A stretch of 64,000 nt of DNA from Micromonospora rhizosphaerae (lineage in GTDB: Bacteria; Actinomycetota; Actinomycetes; Mycobacteriales; Micromonosporaceae). The notes below the pieces were generated by a model. The model did not search any database. It was not told the origin of the DNA and saw only the letters and a list, made by a program, of their open reading frames with translations. Positions 43,079 through 51,492 of the stretch are shown piece by piece. Location: assembly GCF_900091465.1 (NCBI RefSeq), contig NZ_FMHV01000002.1:4340001-4404000 (forward strand), given 5' to 3'. Every line of letters begins with the position of its first letter. The stretch's first letter is position 1. The position numbers and the translations under genes were made by a program.

Positions 43079-45229
43079 TCAGGAGCGGTGGCGGCGGGTG
43101 GCCATCGCCTGCACCGTGGGCCGGCGGATCACCGCGATCCGGTCTCCGCGTACCCGGATCGACGTCCGCCCCGTGCGGTGGCGCCGGGCGGTGAGGTCGA
43201 CGGTGAGCCCACCGACCTGTACGCCCTCCAGCGTGAGCTCGGGCAGCCACTCGGGCAGGTGCGGGTCCACGAAGATCGTCCGCAGCGTCGCGGCCGGGCG
43301 GAGCGCGAGCAGGGCCTGGATCACCGCGATGACCGAGCTGGCGGACCAGGCCTGCGGAGAGCACGAGTTCGGGTAGATGCCGGGGTGCGGATGGTCGCCG
43401 TCGCGGGGCAGGCCGCTGAGCACCTCGGGCAGCCGGTGGTCCTCGAACAGCGCCGCCGCCGCGAACAGCCCCTCGGCCAGCCGGTGCAGCTGCGCCCAGC
43501 AGCCGTACCGGGCCAGGCCGAGGCCGATGGTCCCGGCCTCGACCGGCCAGACGCTGCCCCGGTGGTAGCTGAACGGGTTGTACGCCGGGTGTGCCGAGGA
43601 GAGCGTCCGTACCCCCCAGCCGCTGAACATGTCCGGCGCGAACAGCCGGCGGGCCACCACCGGGGCGATCCGGGCCGGCACGATGCCGGTGGTGAGCAGG
43701 TGGCCGTCGTTCGAGTTCACGGACCGCACCTGCCGCTTGCCCCGGTCCAGCGCCATCGCGTGGCAGCCCTGGTCGGGCATCCAGTACGCCCGGTGGAAGC
43801 GCCGGCGCAGCCGGCTGGCCCGGCCCAGCAGGGTGGCGCCGAGGGCGGGGTGCCCGCTCGCGGCGAACACCACCGCGGCGTGCCGCAGCGCCGCGTACCA
43901 GTACGCCTGGAGCTCGCTGGTCGCGATCGGGTTCGGCACCACCCGCCCGTGCTCGTCGACAATGGCGGTGTCCGAGTCCTTCCAGCCCTGGTTCTTCAGC
44001 CCGCCCCGGGAGCGGCGGTGGTACTCCAGGAAGCCGTCCCGATCCAGGTCGCCGAACCGGTCGATCCAGTCCAGGGCGCGGCGCGCCGTCGGCAGCAACT
44101 CCCGCACCACGGCCAGGTCGCCGGTCCAGGCGAAGTACTGGCCGAGGAAGACCAGGAAGTCCGGCGCGGTGGACCAGTCGCCGTGGTAGTGCGCGAACGG
44201 GTCGAGCCCGAGCACGGAGACCGGACCGAGCCGGGCCTCGTGCAGCGGCTTGCCCGGTTCCTCGTCGTGCCGGTCGTCGATCCGCCGGCCGAGGTGGCGG
44301 GCGTTGAGCCGGAGGCTGTCGGCCAGCATGGTCGGCCCGGCGAGCAGGGCCTGCCAGGAGGCCGTCATCGTGTCGCGGCCGAAGATCTCCTGGTAGATCG
44401 GCAGCCCGGCCATCGGCGCGGCCGGCCCGGCAGGCTCGCCGAGCGGCAGCTCCGCCAGGTCGTCGATGGCGCAGCGCCACGCCGCCGCGACGTCGACGTT
44501 GGCGCTGCGCAGCCGGGTGAGTTCGCGGGTGAGCCAAGCGCGGGCGCGGGCGGCGCTGTCCGCGGGCTCGCCGAAGGTCGCCGGCGGGGCGGCGAGGCGC
44601 TCCCCGTCGAAGATCGGCTCGACGGTGAGTTCCACCCGGCGGGACTCCCGGGGCGGCACCGTCAGGTCGAGCGTGAGGGCGCCGTCGCCGTACCGGACCG
44701 GGGTGCCGGCCTGCACGCGGATCGCCACCGCCCGGTCGAGGTCCGGCCGCAGATAGGTCAGGCGCAGTTCCCGGTCACCGGGAGCCCAGCTCGTTCCGAC
44801 GTCGCCGACCTGCACCCGCCGGCCCGTCTCCGCTTCTTTGGTGTCCGCGAAGTCGGCGGCGAGCTCGATCCGCAGCCGCAGCTCCAGCGCCCGCGCGGCG
44901 TAGCTGACGATGGTCAGCCGGGTGCGCAGCCCGGCGCCGACGAACCGCTCGGTGAGCAGGTAGGCCGCCCGGGAGGGCAGCGATTCACCGTCGCCGAGTT
45001 CCGCGTACGACAGCTGGGCGTGCCCCTGCACGTTTGCAGTGCTGAAGTTGACCGGCTCGCGGCCGTCGACGGTGACCCGCTCGGCGCAGAGCACCCGGGT
45101 GTTGCGGGCGAAGAAGCCCTGCGGATCGGTTCCGCTGATCCGCCCGCGCACGTCGGTGACCAGCGTGCTCCACCCGCTGGCCACGTAGAGCAGGTCGGGG
45201 CGCACGCGCAGGGCGCGGACCCGGGTCAT
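43079..45229 (-). CDS. Amylo-alpha-1,6-glucosidase-like glycogen debranching protein
   Basis: A 716-residue protein. The N-terminal GDE_N_bis-like domain (about residues 1-230) begins VASGWSTLVTDVRGRISGTDPQGFFARNTRVL. The C-terminal (alpha/alpha)6 barrel contains GLPIYQEIFGRDTMTASWQALL, YHGDWSTAPDFLVFLGQYFAWTGD, CHAMALD and YNPFSYHRGSVWPVE, all typical of the debranching-like family. Substrate may be glycogen or another alpha-glucan. No glycogen genes are adjacent. ATG 45229 (MTRVRAL) is chosen; upstream in-frame sequence is unsupported. Confidence 0.88.
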   Translation of the reverse strand: MTRVRALRVRPDLLYVASGWSTLVTDVRGRISGTDPQGFFARNTRVLCAERVTVDGREPVNFSTANVQGHAQLSYAELGDGESLPSRAAYLLTERFVGAGLRTRLTIVSYAARALELRLRIELAADFADTKEAETGRRVQVGDVGTSWAPGDRELRLTYLRPDLDRAVAIRVQAGTPVRYGDGALTLDLTVPPRESRRVELTVEPIFDGERLAAPPATFGEPADSAARARAWLTRELTRLRSANVDVAAAWRCAIDDLAELPLGEPAGPAAPMAGLPIYQEIFGRDTMTASWQALLAGPTMLADSLRLNARHLGRRIDDRHDEEPGKPLHEARLGPVSVLGLDPFAHYHGDWSTAPDFLVFLGQYFAWTGDLAVVRELLPTARRALDWIDRFGDLDRDGFLEYHRRSRGGLKNQGWKDSDTAIVDEHGRVVPNPIATSELQAYWYAALRHAAVVFAASGHPALGATLLGRASRLRRRFHRAYWMPDQGCHAMALDRGKRQVRSVNSNDGHLLTTGIVPARIAPVVARRLFAPDMFSGWGVRTLSSAHPAYNPFSYHRGSVWPVEAGTIGLGLARYGCWAQLHRLAEGLFAAAALFEDHRLPEVLSGLPRDGDHPHPGIYPNSCSPQAWSASSVIAVIQALLALRPAATLRTIFVDPHLPEWLPELTLEGVQVGGLTVDLTARRHRTGRTSIRVRGDRIAVIRRPTVQAMATRRHRS

Positions 45230-45349
45230 CGGCCGCGGGACCGGCCCGAGGTGCCCCGGCCTGGGACGAGGCGGGGTGCAGCGCCGGGCGGATCCACCAG
45301 CGGCACCTCCTCCGCAGTGACGTCGGTGCACGGCGCGCCGGTCGTGGGC

Positions 45350-45385
45350 ACCGGCCGCACGCTGTTACCCCTTCGTGCGGCCGGT
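45350..45385 (-). terminator. Hairpin after the FetB-like gene
   Basis: A perfect 12-bp inverted repeat (45350-45361 with 45374-45385) with a 12-nt loop. It lies 20 nt beyond the minus-strand stop of the FetB-like gene, in the right place for a terminator of the PP2C-fetB pair. No T-tract. Confidence 0.7.
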
Positions 45386-45404
45386 ACACCCGCGGCTGCC
45401 CCGC

Positions 45405-46151
45405 TCACCCGGCGGTTGTCGCTCCCGAGCGGACGATCAGCTCGACGGTCAGCGCGATGGCCACGGCCTCGACCGCCAGCAGGGTGAGCAGGATGAGCAG
45501 CTGGGTGGCTCCGGCCTGGATCGGGCCGGCCCCGCCGAGCAGTACCCCGACGAACGCCCCGGGCAGGGTGACCAGCCCGACTGTGCGGGTCTGATCCAGC
45601 GCCGGGATCAGGGCCTGCCCGGCGGCCGGCCGGCAGATCTCCAGCGCGGCGTCGCGGGGAAGCAGCCCGAGCGCCAGCCCGGCCTCGTACTCGCCGTGCC
45701 GGGTGCGCAGCTCGTCGAGCGTCCGCCGGCCGGCCAGGCTGGTCGCGGTCATCGCGCCGCCGATGAGGATTCCCGCCGTCGGCAGCACCACCACCTGGGT
45801 CGCGGGCAGCGCCCGGCTGGCCAGGAGTACGGCCAGGCTCGGCGCGACGCCGAGCGCGATCGCCGCCGAGGTGATCCAGGTCGGGCAGGGTGCGCCGATG
45901 CGCCGCCGGGCGGTGACCGTCGCCACCGCGTACATGATCAGTACGAACGCCAGCGTGCTCCACCAGGCCCGCAGGACGGCGACGATGACCAGCGAGACCG
46001 CGGCGAGCTGGATGGTTGCCCGTGCGGCCGCCGTCAGGATCGCCCGCGCCCGGCCGAGACCGGTCAGCCGCAGGACGACGGCGGCCGCCACGGTCAGCCC
46101 GAGCAGGGCGGCGACCAGCGCTGGGCCGATCGGGACCGTGGTGGTGTTCAA
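45405..46151 (-). CDS. FetB-like (UPF0014) ABC permease
   Basis: A 248-residue membrane protein of the UPF0014 family with about seven hydrophobic segments. Landmarks are RATIQLAAVSLVIVAVL, LPTAGILIGGAMTATSLA and LVTLPGAFVGVLLGGAGPIQAGATQLLIL. In E. coli, FetB with its ATPase FetA exports iron; no ATPase gene is adjacent here. The only plausible start is TTG 46151, overlapping the PP2C stop as TTGA, which implies translational coupling to the phosphatase gene. Confidence 0.85.
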   Translation of the reverse strand: MNTTTVPIGPALVAALLGLTVAAAVVLRLTGLGRARAILTAAARATIQLAAVSLVIVAVLRAWWSTLAFVLIMYAVATVTARRRIGAPCPTWITSAAIALGVAPSLAVLLASRALPATQVVVLPTAGILIGGAMTATSLAGRRTLDELRTRHGEYEAGLALGLLPRDAALEICRPAAGQALIPALDQTRTVGLVTLPGAFVGVLLGGAGPIQAGATQLLILLTLLAVEAVAIALTVELIVRSGATTAG

Positions 46152-47386
46152 GCAACCGGCTCGCGCACCGCGGCGCTCGCGGTGTGGCGGATGGCCAGCA
46201 GAGCGATGTCGTCGGTCGGGTGCTCGGCGTCGAGGGTCGCCATGACGGTCGCGCAGACCTCTTCGGCGGGGGCCGGCGCGACGGCGGCGATGAGGCGCTC
46301 GATGCCGGCGTCGATGAGCTCGCCGCGGCGTTCGACGAGGCCGTCGGTGTAGCAGACCAGGACCGCGCCGGCCGGGAAGTCCACCATCGCGGTGCGGCGC
46401 GCCGGCTGCCGACGGCCGGTGCCGAGCGGGGGATCGATGTACGCCTCGATCAGGGCCCCCGGCCGGCCGGGCACGGCGAGGACAGGTCGCGGGTGACCGG
46501 CCACGGAGACCTGGATCGTCCCATCATCGGGAGAGATCACGGCGTACAGCGCGGTGGTCAGGCTCCCCGCCTCGAAGTGGGCGACCTTGCGGTCCAGGAG
46601 GGTCAACGCCTGCGCCGGGTCGTCGGAGACCAGGGTGTAGGCGCGTAGCGCGCTGCGGACGCGTCCCATCACCACCGCGGACCGCAGCCCGTGGCCCGAC
46701 ACGTCGCCGATGACCACGCCGGTCCGGCCCGAGGGCAGGGTGAACACGTCGTACCAGTCCCCGCCGACCCCGGTGACGTGGCCCGGTACGTAGCGGGCGG
46801 CCATCTCCAGTCCCGGCACCTCGGGCAGCTTGGGCGGGAGCAGGCTGCGCTGCAGGGTCATGGCCGCCGTCTGGTCCAGGCTGTTCGCCCGGGCCAGGCT
46901 GGCCAGGCTGGCCCGATCGGCGACGAGCTCCAGCAGGCGGACGTCGTCCGCGGTGAACCGGCGGGGGGTGAGCGTGCCGACGTGCAGGACGCCGATCAGG
47001 TCACCACGGGCGAAGATCGGCACGCCGAGCAGGGACCGGACGCCGGTCTGCAGCAGGACCGGGTTGACCACCTCGGTGGGGCTGACGTGCTCGATGATGA
47101 TCGGGCGGCGGGCCAGGGCGATCCGGCCGGCGAATCCCCGGCCGACGGAGACTCGGAACCCCTGCCGGACCTCCTCCTCGAGCCCCCTCGCCGCGGTGGC
47201 CACGAGCTGTCGGGCATGCACGTCCATCAGGAGGATTGCGGCGGTGTCGACGTGCAGCAGATCTCGGACCCGGTCCAGCAGCTCGTCGAAGAGGTCGGCG
47301 ACATCGAGCCGGGACAGGGTGGCGTCGGTGACCGCCTCGATGCGGCGCAACCGCTCGTCGTCCTTGATGCCCTCCGCGTTGACCAC
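46148..47386 (-). CDS. GAF-domain PP2C-family serine phosphatase (RsbU/SpoIIE-like)
   Basis: A 412-residue signalling phosphatase. The GAF domain (about residues 25-170) includes DTAAILLMDVHARQLVATAARGL and GVPIFARGDLIGVLHVG. The SpoIIE domain begins LQRSLLPPKLPEVPGLEMAARYVPG and has the metal-binding VGGDWYDVF and VIGDVSGHGLRSA, ending DDIALLAIRH. Such enzymes dephosphorylate anti-anti-sigma factors in response to a GAF-sensed signal. No sigma or anti-sigma gene is adjacent. The GTG looks leaderless (TAAGAT 6 nt upstream). Confidence 0.92.
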   Translation of the reverse strand: MVNAEGIKDDERLRRIEAVTDATLSRLDVADLFDELLDRVRDLLHVDTAAILLMDVHARQLVATAARGLEEEVRQGFRVSVGRGFAGRIALARRPIIIEHVSPTEVVNPVLLQTGVRSLLGVPIFARGDLIGVLHVGTLTPRRFTADDVRLLELVADRASLASLARANSLDQTAAMTLQRSLLPPKLPEVPGLEMAARYVPGHVTGVGGDWYDVFTLPSGRTGVVIGDVSGHGLRSAVVMGRVRSALRAYTLVSDDPAQALTLLDRKVAHFEAGSLTTALYAVISPDDGTIQVSVAGHPRPVLAVPGRPGALIEAYIDPPLGTGRRQPARRTAMVDFPAGAVLVCYTDGLVERRGELIDAGIERLIAAVAPAPAEEVCATVMATLDAEHPTDDIALLAIRHTASAAVREPVA

Positions 47387-47392
47387 GCCCGG

Positions 47393-47398
47393 ATCTTA
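47393..47398 (-). promoter_or_regulatory. -10 box of a probable leaderless promoter for the PP2C phosphatase
   Basis: On the minus strand TAAGAT is 6 nt before GTG 47386, with no ribosome binding site. Confidence 0.55.
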
Positions 47399-47606
47399 GT
47401 CCCGTTGCCGCCCTGCTCAAGCGGTGCCGTCGCGTCGGCGGTGGCGTCGGCGTACCCCGCCCGGCCGGCCGGACGTTCCCGTGCACTGCCGAATGCGGCG
47501 GACACCCGGCGGGGTGGCCGGCCGGCGGATCCCCGGCGAATCCGCCTCGGTCGTGCCATGGTGGGGCGGGACGGCGCGGACCGATCCGCGAAGGGCATGG
47601 AACGGG

Positions 47607-48392
47607 ATGCAGGACTTCTACGGTGAGGTGGTCGGCCAGCTCCTCCGCAACCGGGTCCTGGACACCCGGATGGCGGTCCTGGTGGTCTGCGGCGGGGAGA
47701 TCGACCGAGCCGTGCTGGCCCGGTACGGGTTCCGGGACGTGGTCATCTCCAACATCGACTCCCGCCCGGAGAGAGCGGAGTTTCCGCCGTACGAGTGGTG
47801 CTACCAGGACGCCGAGCGGCTGACGTTCGAGGACGAGTCGTTCGACTTCTGCCTGGTGCATTCCGGGCTGCACCACTGCCATTCCCCGCATCGGGCGCTG
47901 CTGGAGATGTACCGCGTCGCACGCCGGGGCCTGCTGCTGTTCGAACCGTACGACAACCTGATGACGCGCCTCGGGGTGCGACTCAACCTCGGCCAGGAGT
48001 ACGAGCACGCCGGCGTCTTCTGCAACGACTGCCACCACGGCGGCGTCGGCAACAGCGACATACCCAACTACGTCTACCGCTTCACAGAGCAGGAGATCAT
48101 CAAGACGATCAACTGCAACGCGCCGTACGCCCGGCACCAGATCCGCTTCGTCCACCGGATGCGGGTGCCCTGGACCCAGCTCCGGCGCCGCCGGAACAAG
48201 ACCCTCTACCACCTGATCCAGCTCGCCCGACCGGCCCTGAAGCTGGTCGAGGTCTGCGCTCCGAAACAGAGCAACAATTTCGCGGCGCTCGTCCGGAAAC
48301 CGGAGCTGCCGCAGGCCCTGCATCCCTGGCTACGGCACGACGGTGAGGCCATCCGCCTGGACGACAGGTGGGTGGCCTCGCGATATCACTAG
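47607..48392 (+). CDS. Class I SAM-dependent methyltransferase-like protein
   Basis: A 261-residue protein. The fold reads VLVVCGGEIDRAVLARYGFRDVVISNIDSR (motif I equivalent, about residues 24-53), YQDAERLTFEDESFDFCLVHSGLHHCHSPHRALLEMYRVARRGLLLFEP (motifs II and III). The glycine-rich SAM loop is CGG rather than GxGxG. The C-terminal half is rich in Cys/His (FCNDCHHGGVGNSD) and basic residues. Substrate unknown; similar proteins occur in polysaccharide and secondary-metabolite loci. ATG 47607 is chosen from fold length; the longer open frame is not supported. Confidence 0.75.
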   Translation: MQDFYGEVVGQLLRNRVLDTRMAVLVVCGGEIDRAVLARYGFRDVVISNIDSRPERAEFPPYEWCYQDAERLTFEDESFDFCLVHSGLHHCHSPHRALLEMYRVARRGLLLFEPYDNLMTRLGVRLNLGQEYEHAGVFCNDCHHGGVGNSDIPNYVYRFTEQEIIKTINCNAPYARHQIRFVHRMRVPWTQLRRRRNKTLYHLIQLARPALKLVEVCAPKQSNNFAALVRKPELPQALHPWLRHDGEAIRLDDRWVASRYH

Positions 48393-48416
48393 GGCCCGTG
48401 CGTCGCGGATTAGGGA

Positions 48417-48827
48417 TCAGGACGGCTGGCTGATGTTGACCATCCAGTTGATGCCGAACCGGTCGACGCACATGCCGAACTCGTCGCCCCACATCTGCTT
48501 CTCCAGGGGCATCTGCACCGTGCCGCCGCCGGACAGCTTCTCCCAGTAACCCCGCAGCTCGTCGGCGTCGTCCCCGCTCAGGCTGATCGCGATGTTGTTT
48601 CCGACGGTGCGCTCCATCCCGGGCGGGGTGTCGGAGGCCATCAGCGTGAACCCACGGTCGGTCTCGAGCATCGCGTGCATGACCCGGTCGGCCAGGGCGG
48701 GATCCGGGTTACCGAACTCGCCGAAGGTGTTCAAGGTCAAGGTGCCGCCGAACACCCGCTGGTAGAACTCCATCGCCTGCCGGGCGTCGTCCTCGAAGCT
48801 GAGGTACGGGTTGAGACGAGACGTCAC
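48417..48827 (-). CDS. PhnB-like VOC-family protein
   Basis: A 136-residue VOC protein of the PhnB/3-demethylubiquinone-like group. The landmarks are LNPYLSFEDDARQAMEFYQRVFGGTLTLNTFGEFG, MLETDRGFTLMASDTPPGM and the terminal WGDEFGMCVDRFGINWMVNI. No activity is known for most members. GTG 48827 follows GGAGG. Confidence 0.88.
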   Translation of the reverse strand: MTSRLNPYLSFEDDARQAMEFYQRVFGGTLTLNTFGEFGNPDPALADRVMHAMLETDRGFTLMASDTPPGMERTVGNNIAISLSGDDADELRGYWEKLSGGGTVQMPLEKQMWGDEFGMCVDRFGINWMVNISQPS

Positions 48828-48985
48828 AGCATCCTCCTCGGTCGTGACCACGGTCATCGTGGCAGACCGGGGGAGGGTGGACAACGAGACTCGCGGATCG
48901 CGACCGGGTCGGGCGGCGGCGTACCGGCCGGTGCGGTGGAGGTGGCGTCGTTGCCACCTCCACCGCGGTCCCCCGGGGTCCCCGG

Positions 48986-50119
48986 TCAGTCCACCTGGAA
49001 CGACTGGCGCACCACACCGCCCACCAGCGCGCACCAGGTGGTGGTGCTGACGATGCCGTTCGGGTCGAGCCCGTGCAGTTTCTGGAGGTCCTTGAGGGCC
49101 TTCTTGGTCTCGTAGTCGTACTCGCCGGTGATGGCGACGTCGGCGTACCCCTTGGAGTTGAGCATGAACTGCACGGCGCTGACCGGGATGCCGGTGGCCT
49201 CCTTGTCCAGCTCGGGCGCGAGGGTCTCCCAGGTTGGCGCGGTGAGCGTGGCGTCGATGTCGACCGGGATGTTGTTGCGCGCCTGCCAGTCCTGCACGGC
49301 CGCCACGGTGGCCGCGTCGAAGACGCCGGTGACCGGCACGGTGTAGCCGCGGAAGGTGAGCAGGTACTGCGCGACGCGGACGACCGGGCCGCCGACGAAG
49401 CGCCAGATGTCCGGCCAGCGGCGGGCCGGCACGTCGGCCAGGTCGGTGCCGAGCTTGGCGAAGACCCGCCGGCGCAGGGCGGGGAACTCGCGGTAGAACA
49501 TCGCGCCCGGGCACAGGGTGGCCCGGAAGTCCCAGTGGCCGAAGATGTCGTGGGCGTGCAGGCCGTACTGCTCGCAGACGGTGGTGCAGAGCTTGACCAG
49601 CGCGTCGAGCAGCTGCTGCGGCGGGGTCTCGGTGACGTAGGTGCCCTCGTTCTCGATGCCGATGGCCCGGCCGTTCTCGCCGGGGCAGTGCGCCGAGATC
49701 ATCTGCCGGTCGCCGGCCTGAAGCCGTTCCAGGCTGCCGTGCCGGCCCTCGAGGACGTAGCCGCCGCGGCTGACGGTGAAGTGCTGCCCGGTGTCCGACC
49801 AGTGGTTGACGTCCAGGTGCAGATTCTGGCAGTCGCGGGCGAGCTGCTTGGCGTGCTCCTCGGAGTAGTCCGTGCTGTTCGGGAACGCCATGTGGTGCAC
49901 GATGATCTTGTTGGTCGCGATCGCGCTGATCGACAGCGGGTCCGCCGGCGGGCGGGCTCCCCACTCGTCGCAGCTGATGATCCAGTCGAGGTCCGCGCCC
50001 GGCGCGGCCTGCGCGGCGGCCGGGAAGGCGAGTTCGCTCCCGACGACCGCGACCGCGGCGGCGCCGAGACCGGCCCGCAGCAGGGTACGACGGTCCAGCT
50101 CGGGGTGATCGAAGTGCAT
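48986..50119 (-). CDS. Tat-exported PGRP/amidase_2-domain protein with two peptidoglycan-binding domains
   Basis: A 377-residue exported amidase-like protein. The twin-arginine signal is DRRTLLRAGLGAAAVAVVGSELAFPAAAQA (to about residue 37). The PGRP/N-acetylmuramoyl-L-alanine amidase domain (about 48-210) includes IISCDEWGARPP, NKIIVHHMAFPN (zinc His), GRAIGIENEGTYV and DIFGHWDFRATLCPG (zinc His and Cys). Two PG_binding_1-like domains follow (LTFRGYTVPVTGVFDAATVAAVQDWQ and MLNSKGYADVAITGEYDYETKKALKDLQ). ATG 50119 follows GAGGAGATG. It would cleave peptides from MurNAc in the wall, producing material that the muropeptide importer in this window could take up. Confidence 0.92.
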   Translation of the reverse strand: MHFDHPELDRRTLLRAGLGAAAVAVVGSELAFPAAAQAAPGADLDWIISCDEWGARPPADPLSISAIATNKIIVHHMAFPNSTDYSEEHAKQLARDCQNLHLDVNHWSDTGQHFTVSRGGYVLEGRHGSLERLQAGDRQMISAHCPGENGRAIGIENEGTYVTETPPQQLLDALVKLCTTVCEQYGLHAHDIFGHWDFRATLCPGAMFYREFPALRRRVFAKLGTDLADVPARRWPDIWRFVGGPVVRVAQYLLTFRGYTVPVTGVFDAATVAAVQDWQARNNIPVDIDATLTAPTWETLAPELDKEATGIPVSAVQFMLNSKGYADVAITGEYDYETKKALKDLQKLHGLDPNGIVSTTTWCALVGGVVRQSFQVD

Positions 50120-50345
50120 GACATCTCCTCTGTGGCCGGTCAGGGCGGCCCGGGGCTGCGCGCGGGGGTGGACGGCGGCCCACCCGGTGATGAAAAGGAA
50201 CTCCAAGAGCCTCGCGTGAGGTGGAGGATATTGCCACGGTCGGCCGCGGCGCTAGAGGCTGAATGAGATCGATGTGGACCCTTCACCCGCATCCACCGGC
50301 CTCGCTTTCCCGCGCCCCTCTCCGAGAGCCCAGGTCAGCGCCTTT

Positions 50346-50357
50346 GGAAACGTTTTC
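50346..50357. promoter_or_regulatory. LacI-type operator O1
   Basis: GGAAACGTTTTC, centred on AACGTT, matches LacI/GalR-family actinobacterial operators. It is 94 nt upstream of the regulator start. Confidence 0.75.
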
Positions 50358-50401
50358 GTAACGAGCCCTTGACCTGACCCTCGAATCGGGCGCAGACTCC
50401 C

Positions 50402-50413
50402 GGAAACGTTTAC
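50402..50413. promoter_or_regulatory. LacI-type operator O2
   Basis: GGAAACGTTTAC, 27 nt upstream of the regulator start and 56 bp from O1 centre to centre, so not an exact multiple of the helical turn. Confidence 0.8.
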
Positions 50414-50439
50414 AGGAAATCGAGCGGGAGGTGCCGAGC

Positions 50440-51492
50440 GTGGGTCGTAAACGTTTACAAGATTCGGTCGACGGTCGGCCTACCGTGCACACCGTCGCCG
50501 CCCGCGCCGGCGTCTCCATCGCCTCCGCGTCCCGGGTCCTCAACGGCGTTGGCGGCAGCCCGGAGACCATCCGCAAGGTGCGCGCAGCCGCCGCGGAGGT
50601 CGGGTACGTCCCGAACGCCATCGCCCGCTCCCTCCAGTCCCAACGCACCGGACAGATCGCGCTCGCGGTCGAGGACATCGGCAACCCGGTCTACGTGGCG
50701 ATGATGCGGGCGATCGAGGCGGTCGTCGCCTCCTCGGGCCGGCAGTTGCTGGTGCACGCGACCGGGGGCCAGATCGACAACGAGACCGCACTGCTGCGTC
50801 GCCTCGCGCACCGCTACGTCGACGGGTTGATCCTCTCGCCGATCCGGATCACCGAGGAACACCTCGCCGCGCTGGCCGACAGCCCGGTACCGGTCGTCGT
50901 GATCGGCCAGCTCCCAGCCGACACACCGGTGGACAACGTCCGTACCGACTCCCGGGCCGGCGTCGCCCTCGCCGTCGACCACCTCATCGCGGCCGGCCGG
51001 CGTCGGATCGGCTTCGTCAACGGCCCACTCGACACCGTTCCCGGCGCCGCCCGCGACGCCGGTTTCCGCGCCGCCCTGGCCCGGCACGGCATCGATCTCG
51101 ACGAGCGGCTGGTCGAGGTCGGTGACTTCCAGTACGCCGCCGGCCGCACCGCGACGGAGCGGTTGCTCGCCCGCTCTCGCCCGGATGCGCTGGTCTGCGC
51201 CAACGACCTCATCGCGGTCGGTGCGTTGCACGCCTTGCTCGTCGCCGGCCACCGGGTGCCCGGTGACGTGGCCCTGGTCGGCATGGACGACACCGAGCTG
51301 GCAAGCATGGTGCTGCCGAGCATGTCGAGCGTCTCTCTCGATGCGGCGGAACGCGGCCGCATCGCTGCGCAGCTACTTCTGGAGCGGATCAACGACCCGT
51401 CCCTGCCGCCTCGGCGCATCACCGTCGCGCCGCACCTTGTCGTCAGGGACTCTTCCCCGACACCGGATGGGAGGGCGAAGCAATGGGCGTGA
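50440..51492 (+). CDS. LacI-family transcriptional regulator of the ARH operon
   Basis: A 350-residue regulator. The HTH and hinge read TVHTVAARAGVSIASASRVLNGVGGSPETIRKVRAAAAEVGYVPNAIARSLQS (about residues 15-67). The effector domain is of the periplasmic-binding-protein type (QIALAVEDIGNPVYVAMMRAIE through DVALVGMDDTELASMVLPSMSSVSLD), which in sugar operons binds the inducer. GTG 50440 is chosen since GGGAGG lies 9 nt upstream; GTG 50431 is also in frame. It is first in a long operon and overlaps the permease gene by 10 nt. Three operators suggest autoregulation and control of the whole operon. Confidence 0.93.
   Translation: MGRKRLQDSVDGRPTVHTVAARAGVSIASASRVLNGVGGSPETIRKVRAAAAEVGYVPNAIARSLQSQRTGQIALAVEDIGNPVYVAMMRAIEAVVASSGRQLLVHATGGQIDNETALLRRLAHRYVDGLILSPIRITEEHLAALADSPVPVVVIGQLPADTPVDNVRTDSRAGVALAVDHLIAAGRRRIGFVNGPLDTVPGAARDAGFRAALARHGIDLDERLVEVGDFQYAAGRTATERLLARSRPDALVCANDLIAVGALHALLVAGHRVPGDVALVGMDDTELASMVLPSMSSVSLDAAERGRIAAQLLLERINDPSLPPRRITVAPHLVVRDSSPTPDGRAKQWA
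50447..50458. promoter_or_regulatory. LacI-type operator O3 inside the regulator coding sequence
   Basis: GTAAACGTTTAC is a perfect 12-bp palindrome. It falls in codons 3-7 of the regulator (Arg-Lys-Arg-Leu-Gln) if translation starts at GTG 50440, 45 bp from O2 centre to centre. It may act as a roadblock for autoregulation. Confidence 0.75.

Larger units (their letters stand above)
50120..50439. other. Regulatory region upstream of the ARH operon
   Basis: A 320-bp gap between the divergent amidase and LacI-type regulator genes. Its right half carries two LacI-type operators (50346-50357, 50402-50413) and the operon's ribosome binding site; a third operator lies inside the coding sequence. 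The left half near 50200-50290 shows nothing I can name. Confidence 0.6.

Noticed and set aside
42983..45487. An 834-codon open frame on the plus strand
   Set aside because: It is antisense to the debranching-type glycosidase, whose domains are intact; the translation is low-complexity Arg/Gly/Pro/Gln.
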